From contig CM063249.1 in NCBI GenBank assembly GCA_032158295.1, positions 21,516,270 to 21,580,269 of the forward strand: a stretch of DNA of 64,000 nt, in the 5' to 3' direction. The position numbers and the translations under genes are program-made. This stretch comes from Pycnopodia helianthoides (lineage: Eukaryota; Echinodermata; Asteroidea; Forcipulatida; Asteriidae). The notes under the pieces were generated by a model. The model was given only the letters and a program-made list of their open reading frames with translations, searched no databases and was not told the DNA's origin. Shown in pieces: positions 1 through 9,718 of the stretch; the first letter of the stretch is position 1, and every line of letters starts with the position of its first letter.

Positions 1-817
1 TATACATTGCTTACACACCTGTGTGCTCACTTAGAAAATGCTACAAAGTTTCAGTACCTGTTCGTTTGGATTGAGAGCTAGTGCTTTATAAGCTATGCTT
101 TTAAAAAGTTATAATCGGTTGGGCTGATAAAAATAATGATCATGCATTCTTGCAAGTCTCTGCCATAAAACATAGCATGTCACAGTGACATGCAAGTAAT
201 AATACGCGAGCTTACTCTATGGGGATCAGTGAATGCATTCGGAAGTTAGCTCTAGATGTCTGATGATGGTCTTTGTATCAGGCTTTTGTGTGTCACACTG
301 TAGCCTACCTTTATATCTACCGAATCCGCTCAGGTATCAGATAGCCACACAGTATCCACAACTCAAGATATGTCAGCGTGAAGAAATGAGCACTTTGTCC
401 CCGATTTGTACAGGTGTCTAATGGACTGTATCCAACACCTCAGAATGCACAGTTATCACAAGGACAGGTCCAGTTAGAAGGCCTTGAGTAGGGGTAAATA
501 TGCACCAAAGAGATGAAGAATGTAGATGGATACAGTAAAACTACCTCGTTGCTTACCTTGAGACTAGAGCAGACAACGCTAACCTTGTAATAAAGTGGAT
601 AAAGTGAAACAGTAGCTCAAGGATCTTAGTGTAGTGTTGGAGTTGGCTTTGAATTATGGAATACAGTTTTAGATCATGCACTGCAATACTTCTTTTTTTT
701 ATCCTAGTATTGATGGCGAGTGATCATGATTCATGAAAGTATTAATTATTTGTGATTTACACAGAATGAAAATTGAATTTGTTTTGGGGTACAGTTTGTT
801 TTCATACTTATGGCAGT
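1..817. other. No gene recognised; flank DNA
   Basis: No open frame with protein-like character and no repeat shared with the rest of the window was seen. The only structure is a short near-perfect palindrome at 175-193 (GCATGTCAC-a-GTGACATGC). An unseen upstream exon of the smoothelin gene could lie here or left of the window, but no ATG/GT boundary fitting repeat 1 was found. Confidence 0.5.
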
Positions 818-1083
818 CAGGTTGGCTCGGTGGTTTCTTCCCTGCGTTTCACCTCTGTGGACTGGTTCGAATCCAGAACCCTGGTTTGAATCCCAGACTG
901 GAGCCTTGCATGTCAATTGTCAATTAGGTTTTCAGTCCCTACTAGTACTACCTGTAGCCTGGGTTTATTTGGGAATTTTTGTACCACATCTGAAACTGAT
1001 ATCAACCTTGTCTACACACAGATCTTCAAACCTAGGCTTTTGAGTGCCCCTTGGTTTCTTTACTAGAAAGATAATAAGAACAA
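818..1083 (+). repeat. tRNA-derived SINE-like element (family S1)
   Basis: The head has a pol III box A-like run (TTGGCTCGGTGG, about 822-833) and a box B-like run (GGTTCGAATCC, 864-874). The body (GTTTTCAGTCCCTAC..., then a CATCTGAAACTGATATCAAC stretch and CCTTGGTTTCTTTACTAG) recurs at 15181-15800 and, more distantly, at 25715-26110. Pol III boxes plus a shared body are the hallmark of tRNA-derived SINEs; the family name is unknown to me. Confidence 0.7.
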
Positions 1084-2423
1084 GTTGAGTAAACTTGAAT
1101 GCTTTGGTCAATGTTATTTTTCCCACAGACCTATTCAATCAATTTGCAGCAAATGTAAAAGTCTCACAAGTATTCAAACTACAGGGAACCCTTGTGGAAA
1201 CCTGTGAGTTTTTGTGTGAAGAAAAACAAACTTGTACACAGTTCAAACATGTCCCCATGTTCAAATATGCACAATCCTTGCCCCGTCTATTGCTTATACT
1301 ACATTTTCATTTTGGAATTCCAGTTTATGAATGAACTTTAGTGTCTTGTTTTCACTAATTATTTTGCACTGAAACACAAATCCCTCCCAGTGTAGCAGGG
1401 CTGCCAGTAGTGTCAGTAAAACATTCCACACTCCACCAGCCATGTGTACTCAGTTTACACACCTGAACAATTGAAGTCAAAACACACAATGGTATCAAAC
1501 AATGTTGAGATAAGGCAAATCAAATTGCCAGCAGACAAAAGCTGCCAAACAGTATTTCTTTTACAATCAAACAATATCAAGTCAATTTTGAGTTAAATCC
1601 CTAGGTGTGGACCATGTACCTCCATGGATCTTGCTGGCATCCAAAACCAGGCAAAGTGCATCATGTAAAACATCACAGAAATCCCATTACATGGTGTTGA
1701 AAGTCACGGTAATCACTTTGTACACTGTACATCGGAGCGTTAACTCCAGCACTGGGTCCCCTTCTACTCTAGAGCTTCTTCTTTAAAAGCTAACAAATCT
1801 ATTGACTCGTCACACCAGACAGTTACATTTACCACACAATAAAAGTGGTCTTTGAGTCGCGAGTAATTCTTTTAGGGGGAGATCGGCGTAGGTGATAGGC
1901 TCCCTCTTCTGTTTTCTCCTCAGGCAGATGATTTGATAACATGCTTGCATAAATGCGACACAGAAATCCAGACGAGTCCCATCGTGGCACAACTTCAGTG
2001 CTTGTCTAGTCTTTCTCTGTGGCATAATTTTGTTCAAAACAATCTAATCAGTGTTTATAAGCTCACACTTTCCCCTACACTTTATGTAAATGATTTAATC
2101 AATCTGTACCTCATTGTGATAAATTAACAAAGAAACATATTTTACAGTTAATTTTCCCTAATTGTCATCTTCTATAATAACTTAAATGCGAGTATACCGT
2201 TTCTTTCACCTGGTTTCAAAAACAATTCATTGCACCTTGTGTAAAATTCTCCTAAAGTGGTATGTCACTTTTGAGACATTTGGCATACATCCAAACCTTT
2301 TTTCAATTTAAAGGTTCACATTTCATACGTAGCTGAAATGGCTCTTCCTTAACTACCCTTGAGGATTTTCAAATGAGGTGCAGTTATTTGGTCGAGATAG
2401 TTTTTTAATAAGTATCTTAGCCA
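1084..2423. other. No gene recognised
   Basis: Mixed single-copy-looking DNA. A minus-strand open frame at 1810-2037 (75 codons, contains CGKCNC near its end) has no recognised domain, no start in good context and no clear splice partners. I do not call it a gene. Confidence 0.4.
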
Positions 2424-2722
2424 GCGTTCTCTCTTAACTGTGGTCCGCTGGCCAAATGCCAGTTAAAACACTAGAGGACCAGTCAAAATTCACTCAAAAA
2501 GGGTCAGACTGGCTAGTTCAGTGTTGGAAAGCATTTTAAATATTTCATTTTAAATATGGACCAGTGAAAATAGTGATGGACTAGTGAAATGATATGCTAA
2601 CTGGTCCTGCTGGCCAGTCAATAAATTTATTGAGAGGGCAAGGCCATTTTCATTTTGCAAAGGGCACTTCCACGGGAAAATACAACTTTTGAAAGGGCAC
2701 CAAGGCAAATACCAGGACAAAA
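2424..2722 (+). repeat. Dispersed repeat, family G
   Basis: The right part (2631-2722) contains GAGAGGGCAAGGCCATTTT and AAAGGGCACCAAGGCAAAT. These phrases recur at 11571-11660, 22955-23075 (reverse), 41405-41500, 44435-44515 (reverse) and 53950-54010. The left part has several CTGGTCC/GGCCAGT phrases in both orientations. No termini or target duplication were resolved. Confidence 0.6.
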
Positions 2723-3688
2723 ACACACTTTGCTGTGAATCTATTTCTTCTTTAAGAAGACTTTCTCTTCACCTAGATCTGAAACGAATCATTAATCGTA
2801 TAAAAATCTCTACTTAAGAAGATGACTGTTTTTTTCACAGCTCTCATTAAAAAAACTGCCCAAGGGCTGTAAACGATAGAAGTTTGCACTTACACTTACA
2901 GTTCCACTGTCACCTCCTACAGTAACCATAATGAGATTCTATGTGATTGCTCCCTGTGCATAGATAACTTTATTATCTAATCTGCTAGGTCTGAGAAGTA
3001 ATTGATCGTAGGTCATGAAGGCTTAAATGCCATGATATGCACTGAGGGTGAATCTACAATGTATGTTTACGTGTTTATTTTTCTGAAATCGGACGCATTT
3101 CTCGGAAGATAATAACTGTCACTCAAGGTTTAGTTGTTGTTTCGTTAGAGTGTGTGGAAGGATAGAATGAATTGGATTTATTTGTTTGCGACTGAAGGTA
3201 AGTTAATTTTTTTTTGAGGGTATGTGGAATATCGCTTTCATAATAATCAATCAGAACCGCTAGTTGTGGGAAGCTTTTTGGATGCTGATTTCAAAAATAA
3301 CTTGTGTACTAATAAGCAGGCCTTGTATTTTGTAAAGGGCAAGTCAGCGTTGCCTAGTAAAGGGCATCTCTATGAGGGAAGTTCTGCAGGAACATTTCGA
3401 GGCATCGAGGCAATGACCAGGAGCGTGGAGGTTATTGCCTTCATTTCCTCCATATAAAGTTTTTTTTTTATTTATTTTTTATATTTTTTATTGAGGATGA
3501 CAGTAGATCATTTGGGGCTTTCATGTCTAAAAAAATGGGGTTTTTTTTGAAAAAATGTACAAGGGGAAGTAAGTTCTGATTATTGTTGGTTTTATTTGGT
3601 GGCTTTTTAAAAAACGTATTCTTGGTCCATTAGTGTAAGCTACTTTTCTTGCAAAGTCAGTCCTTGTTAACTTAGTGTTTGAGGTGCA
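2723..3688. other. No gene; degenerate family G fragment
   Basis: Contains a diverged family G-like piece at about 3324-3432 (AAAGGGCAAGTC, AAAGGGCATC, GAGGCAATGACCAGG). An open frame at 3224-3457 lies over this repeat. GAAG|GTAAGT at 3187-3196 is a good donor-like site, but no coding exon ends there. Otherwise nothing recognised. Confidence 0.45.
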
Positions 3689-3801
3689 GACCTGACGCTT
3701 TATTTTTGAAAAAGCAAGGGCACCGAGGCGCTTTCTCCTTGGTAAAGGATCGGAGAAAAACGCCCGGTGCCCTTGCTTTTTCAAAAACAAAGCATCAGGT
3801 C
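3689..3801. repeat. Foldback element with 37-bp arms
   Basis: Arms at 3689-3725 and 3765-3801 are inverted copies differing at 2 of 37 positions, separated by a 39-base loop. RNA or single-stranded DNA from here would fold into a strong hairpin. Because of the symmetry, open frames on both strands (3527-3805 minus, 3679-3900 plus) share the peptide start RPDALFLKKQGHR; both are artefacts of the palindrome, not genes. Confidence 0.85.
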
Positions 3802-3853
3802 TCAATTAGGTTATTTTTAATTTCTATTAGAAGATTTCAAGGGTCAAAAAACG
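3778..3853 (+). repeat. Left copy of a perfect 76-bp inverted repeat
   Basis: All 76 bases match the reverse complement of 5394-5469 as read by eye. The left copy overlaps the right arm of the foldback at 3689-3801; the right copy lies inside the TIR element 5312-6204. Perfect identity suggests a recent shared origin. Confidence 0.85.
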
Positions 3854-4533
3854 CAATGACCAGGGGCAACGGCGGCAAAATTGCCTCTTTGAAGTATTAG
3901 GCCTTATTTCTTTCAAATATTATCCTAAGGAATTCCATGACAGTTTACATGATGTTGTTGGTTTTTTTCAGTGCAAGAAGTTGTTCATACTCTTCTGAAT
4001 TTATTTCATAATGAAGTCGATTCTGTGTAAATATCTTGAGTTGCATGAGAATCCGTTGCAAAAAAAAGAGACTTTAAATATCGGTCCATTTATTTTCAGT
4101 GGGTCAAACCACTGCTTTAACCATGTTAACATTGAAGTTCTTGTAAGTGTACCCAGTGGAGATAGCAGATGTTGGCGATCACTTATTTCTAGAGAATGTT
4201 TGGACTTGGTTCAGAATAGTCACACCCAAAATAACACATGTCTTATTAGGAAAACTGTTTTGCTGTCGCTTTATCGCTTGCACATTGCAAGCGCTTCAAG
4301 TATGTCATGTGGTTTTTTTTTTCTAACACAGAGAAGCAGTTCACTGTACGATGTCTTAGAACATAAACAATGTCTTAGAACGTAAACAATCCGAGCAGGT
4401 CTTTTTAAATGAGTTGTTCAGAGGCTGAAAGATTATGTGCTGATTGAGATCTTTTCACATTGGGTATAGTGAAGGACACACAATATCTGAACTTGCAGTT
4501 TTGTTCAATTGATTTTATAAACTGTCGTCTTTA
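3854..4533. other. No gene recognised
   Basis: Holds an open frame of 124 codons at 4011-4385 with no recognisable domain, interrupted-looking codon use (a run of T giving FFF) and no splice or polyA context. A short tandem duplication with the phrase TGTCTTAGAACRTAAACAAT lies near 4351-4390. No gene called. Confidence 0.45.
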
Positions 4534-4704
4534 AAGGCAGGGTATACTTTTGGTAATTGTGAAAGACCAGTATTGTCACTTGGTGAATCCCAACATATTC
4601 CTAAAATAACAAACTTGTAAAAAGTTTCAAGAAAATACTCTGTACAAAGTAGTTTTTTATGGTCATTAACTTGTAGAATAATTACCAAAAGTACACCCTG
4701 CCTT
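4534..4704 (+). mobile_element. Family A MITE, internally deleted copy
   Basis: Starts AAGGCAGGGTATACTTTTGG and ends with its near inverse (CCAAAAGTACACCCTGCCTT). TA flanks both ends (4532-4533 and 4705-4706), as expected for a TA target duplication. At 171 bp it is about half of the 356-bp copy at 40970-41325. Non-autonomous DNA transposon; no transposase seen. Superfamily not assigned. Confidence 0.85.
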
Positions 4705-4756
4705 TAATGTGGAATCCTACCTAAAAATATACTATACCAATCTCGAAAACCTCAAA

Positions 4757-5230
4757 GTGCAGTGTCAGGGCTCGAATTCAGGCAAAAAATCCATATGGCC
4801 GCAGGGCTTGTAGCTCAAATATTTACTGGACCAGAAATATTTGTACTGAGCCAGAATCAAAATAAGAAAAAACTACACAACAGTTTAACAAGCACTATAG
4901 TCTATACTAAGTACTACTACTAGACATAGGCAATTGCCCGTGGTCTCCTCCTCAAATTGCACCCCACTGGGATCACTGGTACAGCACTATATAAGAGAGG
5001 ATTTATCTCATTTGTGTTATGGGTAAGTATACTTTGATACTCAACAGTATTGAATGACATTCATCAACTCAATGTCGTCATTTGAACATACTTTTTTTCA
5101 TTATTAAAGATTTCGTACATTGAATTGAAAAACTCAAGTCTACCAGACTTGCCCAGTGGAGAGTTTACTAGTTACCCAGAAGCTAAAATCACTGGCTAGG
5201 GCCTGCAGTACGCTGTAAATTTTGAGCCCT
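4757..5230 (+). repeat. Dispersed repeat, family J
   Basis: The stretch 4985-5230 (GCACTATATAAGAGAGG... CTGGCTAGGGCCTGCAGTA ... TTTTGAGCCCT) aligns by eye with 20628-20880. The piece 4757-4870 begins with CAGGGCTCGAATTCAGGC, which looks like the same element's other end. Ends directly before the family H element at 5240. Confidence 0.6.
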
Positions 5231-5311
5231 AAGTGTAGAAGCCCCTTTCACACTGCTATACAAATTTCCTGGGAAATTCCTGGGAAGATTGTGTTGACCT
5301 TATCACAGTTA

Positions 5312-6204
5312 TATCAGTTGTAAGAGCACTGTAGGACCCCCGGGGAGGGTGCGTCAAGTCTGCGTCATGTCTCTCAAAAAAGTACGGTGGGTACGTTTTT
5401 TGACCCTTGAAATCTTCTAATAGAAATTAAAAATAACCTAATTGAGACCTGATGCTTTGTTTTTGAAAATCCAATAGTGGTCAGTCAAAAAATCTTTAAG
5501 AGGTGCGTCGAGGTACGTCATGTTCCGTCGATGTCCATTTCAACATGTATTTTGTTTATTTGGTGGAGAATCAAATAATGAAGCCACCTACCCCTCCCCG
5601 CGCAGACATTTCAACCTTTCGATGCCACAATCCGGGAGGTCTCTCTTACATGTACGACAAAATCATCTGTTGATATTTGCTAGATTTAATGTGGCCGCGA
5701 TCGTGATTGCAATCGCGATCGTTTATTTTGCAGTAAAACACGCATCCGCTATCGCTCATCTGTCGACAATCAACAAATTTGCGCAACAATTTTTTGCGCA
5801 ATTTGTAATTTGCAGACTGGCTCTTCTCGGGCCCCTCTGTTTTCTGTGCATTTTAATAGCTAGTGCACTGGGAACCGCACGTCTCGAAAATCAAGCGGTA
5901 CAACCTCGACCACCTCAACTCGTGCATACACTTGCAAAGCTGCGAAACTCGTAGGTATAAGGTTGAATTATTTGGTATTCACTGCGCCTACGTCGTTTGC
6001 AAGAGATTTTATGTGCGTCGGTATGTCCGGTCCTGGTGCGTCGTTTTCCGCGATTGTTAAGTCAAAAAATTCGGAGGACCGTCCAAATCTGCAACAAGTG
6101 TGTCAATTTTTTGACTCAGGGTGGGTCTTTGGACACCAAATCTGACTCACATATGGACAGTGACCACCCTCTCCGGGGTCCTGTAGTGCGTCTTACAATT
6201 GATA
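5312..6204. mobile_element. 893-bp TIR element nested in family H
   Basis: Imperfect 40-bp TIRs (5312-5351 and 6165-6204), including the core GGACCCCCGGGGAGGGTG on the left and its near inverse on the right. Internal open frames (5520-5954 and overlapping ones) show no transposase motif. The frame at 5520-5954 has one hydrophobic stretch (FNVAAIVIAIAIVYFAV) that probably reflects alternating GATCGCGAT-like bases. Probably non-autonomous. Confidence 0.8.
5394..5469 (-). repeat. Right copy of the perfect 76-bp inverted repeat
   Basis: Exact reverse complement of 3778-3853. It sits about 80 bp inside the left end of the 5312-6204 element, so the copy at 3.8 kb may be a fragment of a related element. 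Confidence 0.85.
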
Positions 6205-6286
6205 GGTGTATTATTGCTAACCCTGGCAAAGTCCTAGAAAACAGCCATGTCCCTGGAAATACCTATTGCTGGTTGGGAGTAGGATT

Positions 6287-6437
6287 CAAATATTTTAGAG
6301 AAATTACCTCATTCTCAAAAACTACATTACTTCAGAGGGAGTCGTTTCTCACAAAGTTTTATACTATGGTGCTCCTTACCATGTAAGTTTTTATGGTAAT
6401 TATTTCTTGAGTAATTACCAAAAGTATCCACTGCCTT
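6287..6437 (+). mobile_element. Family A MITE, 3' half
   Basis: Matches the right half of the full copy 40970-41325 (TTCTCAAAAACTACATTAC, CAGAGGGAGTCGTTTCTCAC) and ends CAAAAGTATCCACTGCCTT followed by TA. The left half is missing. Inserted in the family H element. Confidence 0.8.
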
Positions 6438-6590
6438 TAAGTGAGATACATGATGAAACCCAGGGGTTAGCTTATTGAGTGTTCATTTCCCACAAGAAAT
6501 TTGCATTAAATGTGACACTGGGTGGCGGTTGGGGTAAAATTCTCTAGGAATTTCCTTGGAATTGGCTCGGTTTAGTGTAAAAACGGTTTT

Positions 6591-7013
6591 CCTGGAACTT
6601 TTTTCCTGGAAACTGATGTGTCATCACCAAGCTATTGCTGTTAGTTTGAAAGAAAAGTCAGTGGGAGGTAGAAATTTCTACCTCCATGGTTAAACCTTGT
6701 TGACTTTTTATGTGCTGTTAAATTTTCTCCCCTTCTGTATCCTGTATCATGTTATACTATACACAAGGATGAAATGCGAGGGTACAATGCCCAGCTATAT
6801 TCTAATATTTATGTACATCTTGTACCCTTACCAATGTCTATATTTCAGGGTTAATCCTTTCTGTAGTATACACAATAATACACAATGGATCAGCCTGTGT
6901 AAATATATCTATGCAAAGGGTATGTTGTAGTGGTTTCTATGCATTGTTGTAGATTAGTGTAAAGTATCCCTGCCCCAGTGCCCAGTCATAAAATGTCATG
7001 TGTGGGATTCTTA
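6591..7013. other. No gene; perfect 22-bp palindrome
   Basis: GGAGGTAGAAA/TTTCTACCTCC at 6664-6685 is a perfect 22-bp palindrome with no spacer. The rest shows no gene or shared repeat. Confidence 0.5.
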
Positions 7014-7091
7014 AAGGCAGTGGATATTACTCAAAAAATACATTACCATAAAAACTTACTTGGTAAGGAGCACCTGAGAGCTGCTGATAGC
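7014..7091 (-). mobile_element. Family A MITE, terminal fragment
   Basis: Begins AAGGCAGTGGATATTACTC preceded by TA and continues with AAAACTTACTTGGTAAGGAG, as at 41685 onwards. Breaks off at GCTGCTGATAG where the 7090 motif begins. Confidence 0.75.
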
Positions 7092-7152
7092 CTTTGAGAA
7101 AGACTCTGCTAGGGTCTAAACGTCAGGCCACTAAATATTTTTTTGTACTTCA
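7090..7152 (+). repeat. Shared 60-bp motif (copy 1)
   Basis: GCCTTTGAGAAAGACTCTGC through TCAGGCCACTAAATATTTTT is nearly identical to 18777-18841. Contexts differ, so this is a dispersed repeat end rather than part of family A. Confidence 0.75.
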
Positions 7153-7383
7153 GGGGTTGTTTAACAGGTGCATCTTAATTGAGAACTAGTTGATGAAAAT
7201 TGTTTAATTTTACTAAAACACAACATACACTATAAGAATATTGTTTCAATACAGAGTTCACATTGTCATGAAGGGTGGTCTTTTCAAAAATTGTAAATTC
7301 AGCAAAAAATAATGGATTAAAAATTGTTGTGATGAAAGTTTTTGAGATGATATAATAATTGCTGATTACAGAATTCGAACTGA

Positions 7384-7545
7384 CCTCTCATCACTGCTCA
7401 GTGGTCTAGTGGTTAAGTCATGTGCTCTAGAATGCAAGGGTTGTGGGTTCGAATCCCATCGAAGTTACCTGTGGTTTTTACTGCAGGATTGGGAAAGCGC
7501 AGTACACAGTGCTTATTGCGCATCAATGTAAGGGTAAAAAATATA
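7384..7545 (+). repeat. tRNA-derived SINE-like element (family S2)
   Basis: Box A-like GTGGTCTAGTGG (7401-7412) and box B GGTTCGAATCC (7446-7456), then a tail with CAGTACACAGTGCTTATTG and GTAAGGGTAAAAA. A second copy is at 23444-23610 and a tail-only remnant at about 43387-43440. No functional tRNA gene: the acceptor stem is not preserved. Confidence 0.75.
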
Positions 7546-8575
7546 TATAATTTCCAAGAAAAGCTTGAGAAAAAGAAAACAAGTTGTGGGTTTTCCTTTA
7601 ATGTGAATGATTGGCATACCAGTATGGTGTGAACACAGCCCCACATTCATACAGAGATAAACCTAGTGTGTACATTGTGAAGGTGTGTTTGTTCATAGAG
7701 AAAGGACCCACAGAAGTACATGTTTGTGTACAGTGCAAACTTACCTCATCAATAGACAGTTAAACAAATTGTTCCTTTTTGGTTGATTTTTATGCTTAGA
7801 TATTTTTAGTACCACTTGTCACAACTTAACCTTTAGGATAGGTGATTCAAATTTTGCCATTTTATTTGTCATTAATTAGGGTTGAAAATGTGCCTTCAAT
7901 CAATATGTCACCTGCTTTGTGTTTAGGTAAATTAACTTAAAGTATTTGTTTAAAGTTTTTAAAGCTTAAACCACCAACCCCTAAAACAGAAGCAATGATT
8001 TATCCTAAAACAATCAACAACAATAAGTAGTACAAAGTGCCAACAAACAGGCAAACAAAGACTACTACTTATTAATTGCTTCTGAAAGGTGCAATATTTT
8101 TAACCTTGAAACTCACCTGAAGTTATTTAATTTGCCCAAGTGAAATTTATTCTTAGCCCATTTCACTTTTTCAGGAATAAAAATTACCTGAGTTTTTTGG
8201 GTGAATAATAATTGACATTGATAAAGTAATTGACATGTACTAAGTGCATTTAAAATCATATACAACCCTTATTTACTGGTGGTACACCATGTGGGCAATC
8301 CCCGATGACCTTGTAAGGTCACTGTACCAAGGTCAAAGGGTAACCCAAATCTGGTCACCCTGGATACCCTAGATATACCCTGGGGTTGTTTATTTGGTGG
8401 AAGGGGTGAGCAGTTAGCATCTGTGGAATGTTGGAGGGGAATGTTTAGTGAGGTGTCCTGACTGGAGTCCTGGTCTTGGATGCATTACATTTTGTACGTT
8501 GTATGTTAAGAAAGCACCCAACAGTTTTTGCCCCATGAATGTATTTTTGTACGCGGATAAAAATACACAGTCTAA
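7546..8575. other. No gene recognised
   Basis: AT-rich DNA without convincing open frames or shared repeats. A cluster of GTCACTGTACCAAGGTCA-like phrases near 8300-8360 is the only local pattern. Confidence 0.5.
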
Positions 8576-8880
8576 AACCCTTTTCACAGACTGGGAATTG
8601 GCTCTCTGTTATTCCCAGGAAATAAAACCTTAGGGAAGCTGCGGGAAACTTTTAACCCCACCGCCAATCTGTGTTCATTTCACACTTGATGCAATTTTCC
8701 TGGGGAAAATGAGCACTACCTCCGGGTTATATCATTTAACCCTACTCCCAAGCAGGGGAAGCCATTTCCTGGGAAATGGACATTTCAAAGGAGTATGCCA
8801 GGGTTAGTAATACAAGCTTGAAAAGGTTAACAAATTTTCCCTAGGAATTTCCTACAATACTAATAGTGTGAAAGGGGCTA
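8576..8880 (-). mobile_element. Family H element, intact copy
   Basis: About 305 bp. The reverse complement starts AGCCCCTTTCACACTATTAG and ends near CAGTCTGTGAAAAGGGTT, giving short imperfect TIRs. Internal landmarks TTACTAACCCTGGCA and GGGAGTAGGGTTAAATGA match the split copy at 5240-6590. No open frame; non-autonomous. Confidence 0.8.
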
Positions 8881-9476
8881 TTCAGATTTATCAATGTTTC
8901 CATTTTTCGACTTTCTCTAAGCTAAGAGTTTTCACGAAGTAGCGAATCCATGCATTGTTTTGTACACAGCACTCTGCAGGCAGGTCTCATTTTGTTGTTT
9001 AAGTTTGTAAATTAATATCCCAATAAAACAGTGTCAGGACAAAAAATATAAACAGTTCTGTATGATTGAAGCAGTTGGCGTTATTCTTGTAATTGAATTT
9101 TACAGTAAAAACAGTCAGCAGTCTCCCAAACAACAGTATGGAAAAAAGCTTAACTTAACACACGATTTTTCCAAAACACAGAGTTCACCACTTTGTGTAA
9201 ACGGTGAGGAAGTGATTTGTGTCTAAATTCAAAACAGGGCATCCCAGTCTTGGCTGCCCCCTTACCTCCCCAAAACCCCCAGCTCCCATCAATCTACTAA
9301 TGTACAAGTTGTAAGATAAACCAGGTAACCAGGGGAAAAATGTACAATTGAAAGGTTATTGAGCGTGACTTATGTGCACTATAATTGTCAATAATAACTC
9401 AATTTATGTGCATGAGTGCACATGAATTGCCCCAATAAGTCCACAATTTAGGTCGGCTTTAAAAGGGTTCACTTAC
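8881..9476. other. No gene recognised
   Basis: No shared repeat or convincing frame. If the minus-strand exon at 9477-9718 is real, this is the start of its downstream intron. Confidence 0.45.
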
Positions 9477-9718
9477 ATTGTTACTTGTGAATTTTCCGTC
9501 TGCAAATGTAGAATAAGTTATCGTTAAATGAAAAATAAAGTATTTGTCAATGGGAGAGCTTTGACACGTTTTCACAAGAACAAGAAAAGGACTGGTGAGT
9601 GGGACGTCCACTACCCTCTCAAAAGTCTCCCCATTGCATGTTATTGTCAAGTTGTTATAAGTGTTTAATGTCCAGACAATGCTTTCAGAGTAAATGAGAT
9701 TTGAGAAAATATGATCAG
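9477..9718 (-). CDS. Candidate internal exon of an unidentified gene
   Basis: On the minus strand an open frame of 80 codons ends exactly at a consensus donor (AAC AAT|GTAAGT; the GT lies at 9475-9476). A stop codon closes the frame just upstream, so an acceptor must lie between. Two fit: CAG| before 9718 (242 nt) or AAAG| before 9681 (205 nt, with the better pyrimidine tract). The peptide is rich in Thr/Ser/Asn and beta-type residues, with the landmarks IVWTLNTYNNLTITCNGETF and KTCQSSP. It has an N-L-T glycosylation sequon and two Cys, so an extracellular beta-sandwich fragment is plausible. I do not recognise the family. No partner exon was found within reach; it could also be a decayed copy. 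Confidence 0.4.

Larger units (their letters stand above)
5240..6590 (+). mobile_element. Family H element split by two insertions
   Basis: Family H is about 305 bp with ends of the type AGCCCCTTTCACACT...AGTGTAAAAACGG. The uninterrupted copy is 8576-8880 in reverse. Here it is broken into 5240-5311, 6205-6286 and 6438-6590, together about 307 bp, which matches the intact copy's length. The interruptions are a TIR element (5312-6204) and a family A piece (6287-6437). Confidence 0.8.

Noticed and set aside
3110..3196. Possible first exon ending at GAAG|GTAAGT
   Set aside because: Good donor but the preceding ATG gives only MNWIYLFATE, which does not match the required repeat-1 start, and the phase is wrong for exon a.
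3224..3900. Overlapping frames near the 3.7-kb hairpin
   Set aside because: Explained by the palindrome and by family G repeat sequence.
4011..4385. 124-codon plus frame
   Set aside because: No domain, no splice or polyA context, composition like surrounding intergenic DNA.
5520..5954. 144-codon frame as a membrane protein
   Set aside because: Lies inside the 893-bp TIR element; the hydrophobic run comes from alternating GCGATCGTGATTG-type bases. No transposase motif.
7395..7465. Functional tRNA gene
   Set aside because: Same reasoning: acceptor stem not preserved and a second SINE copy with the same tail exists at 23444.
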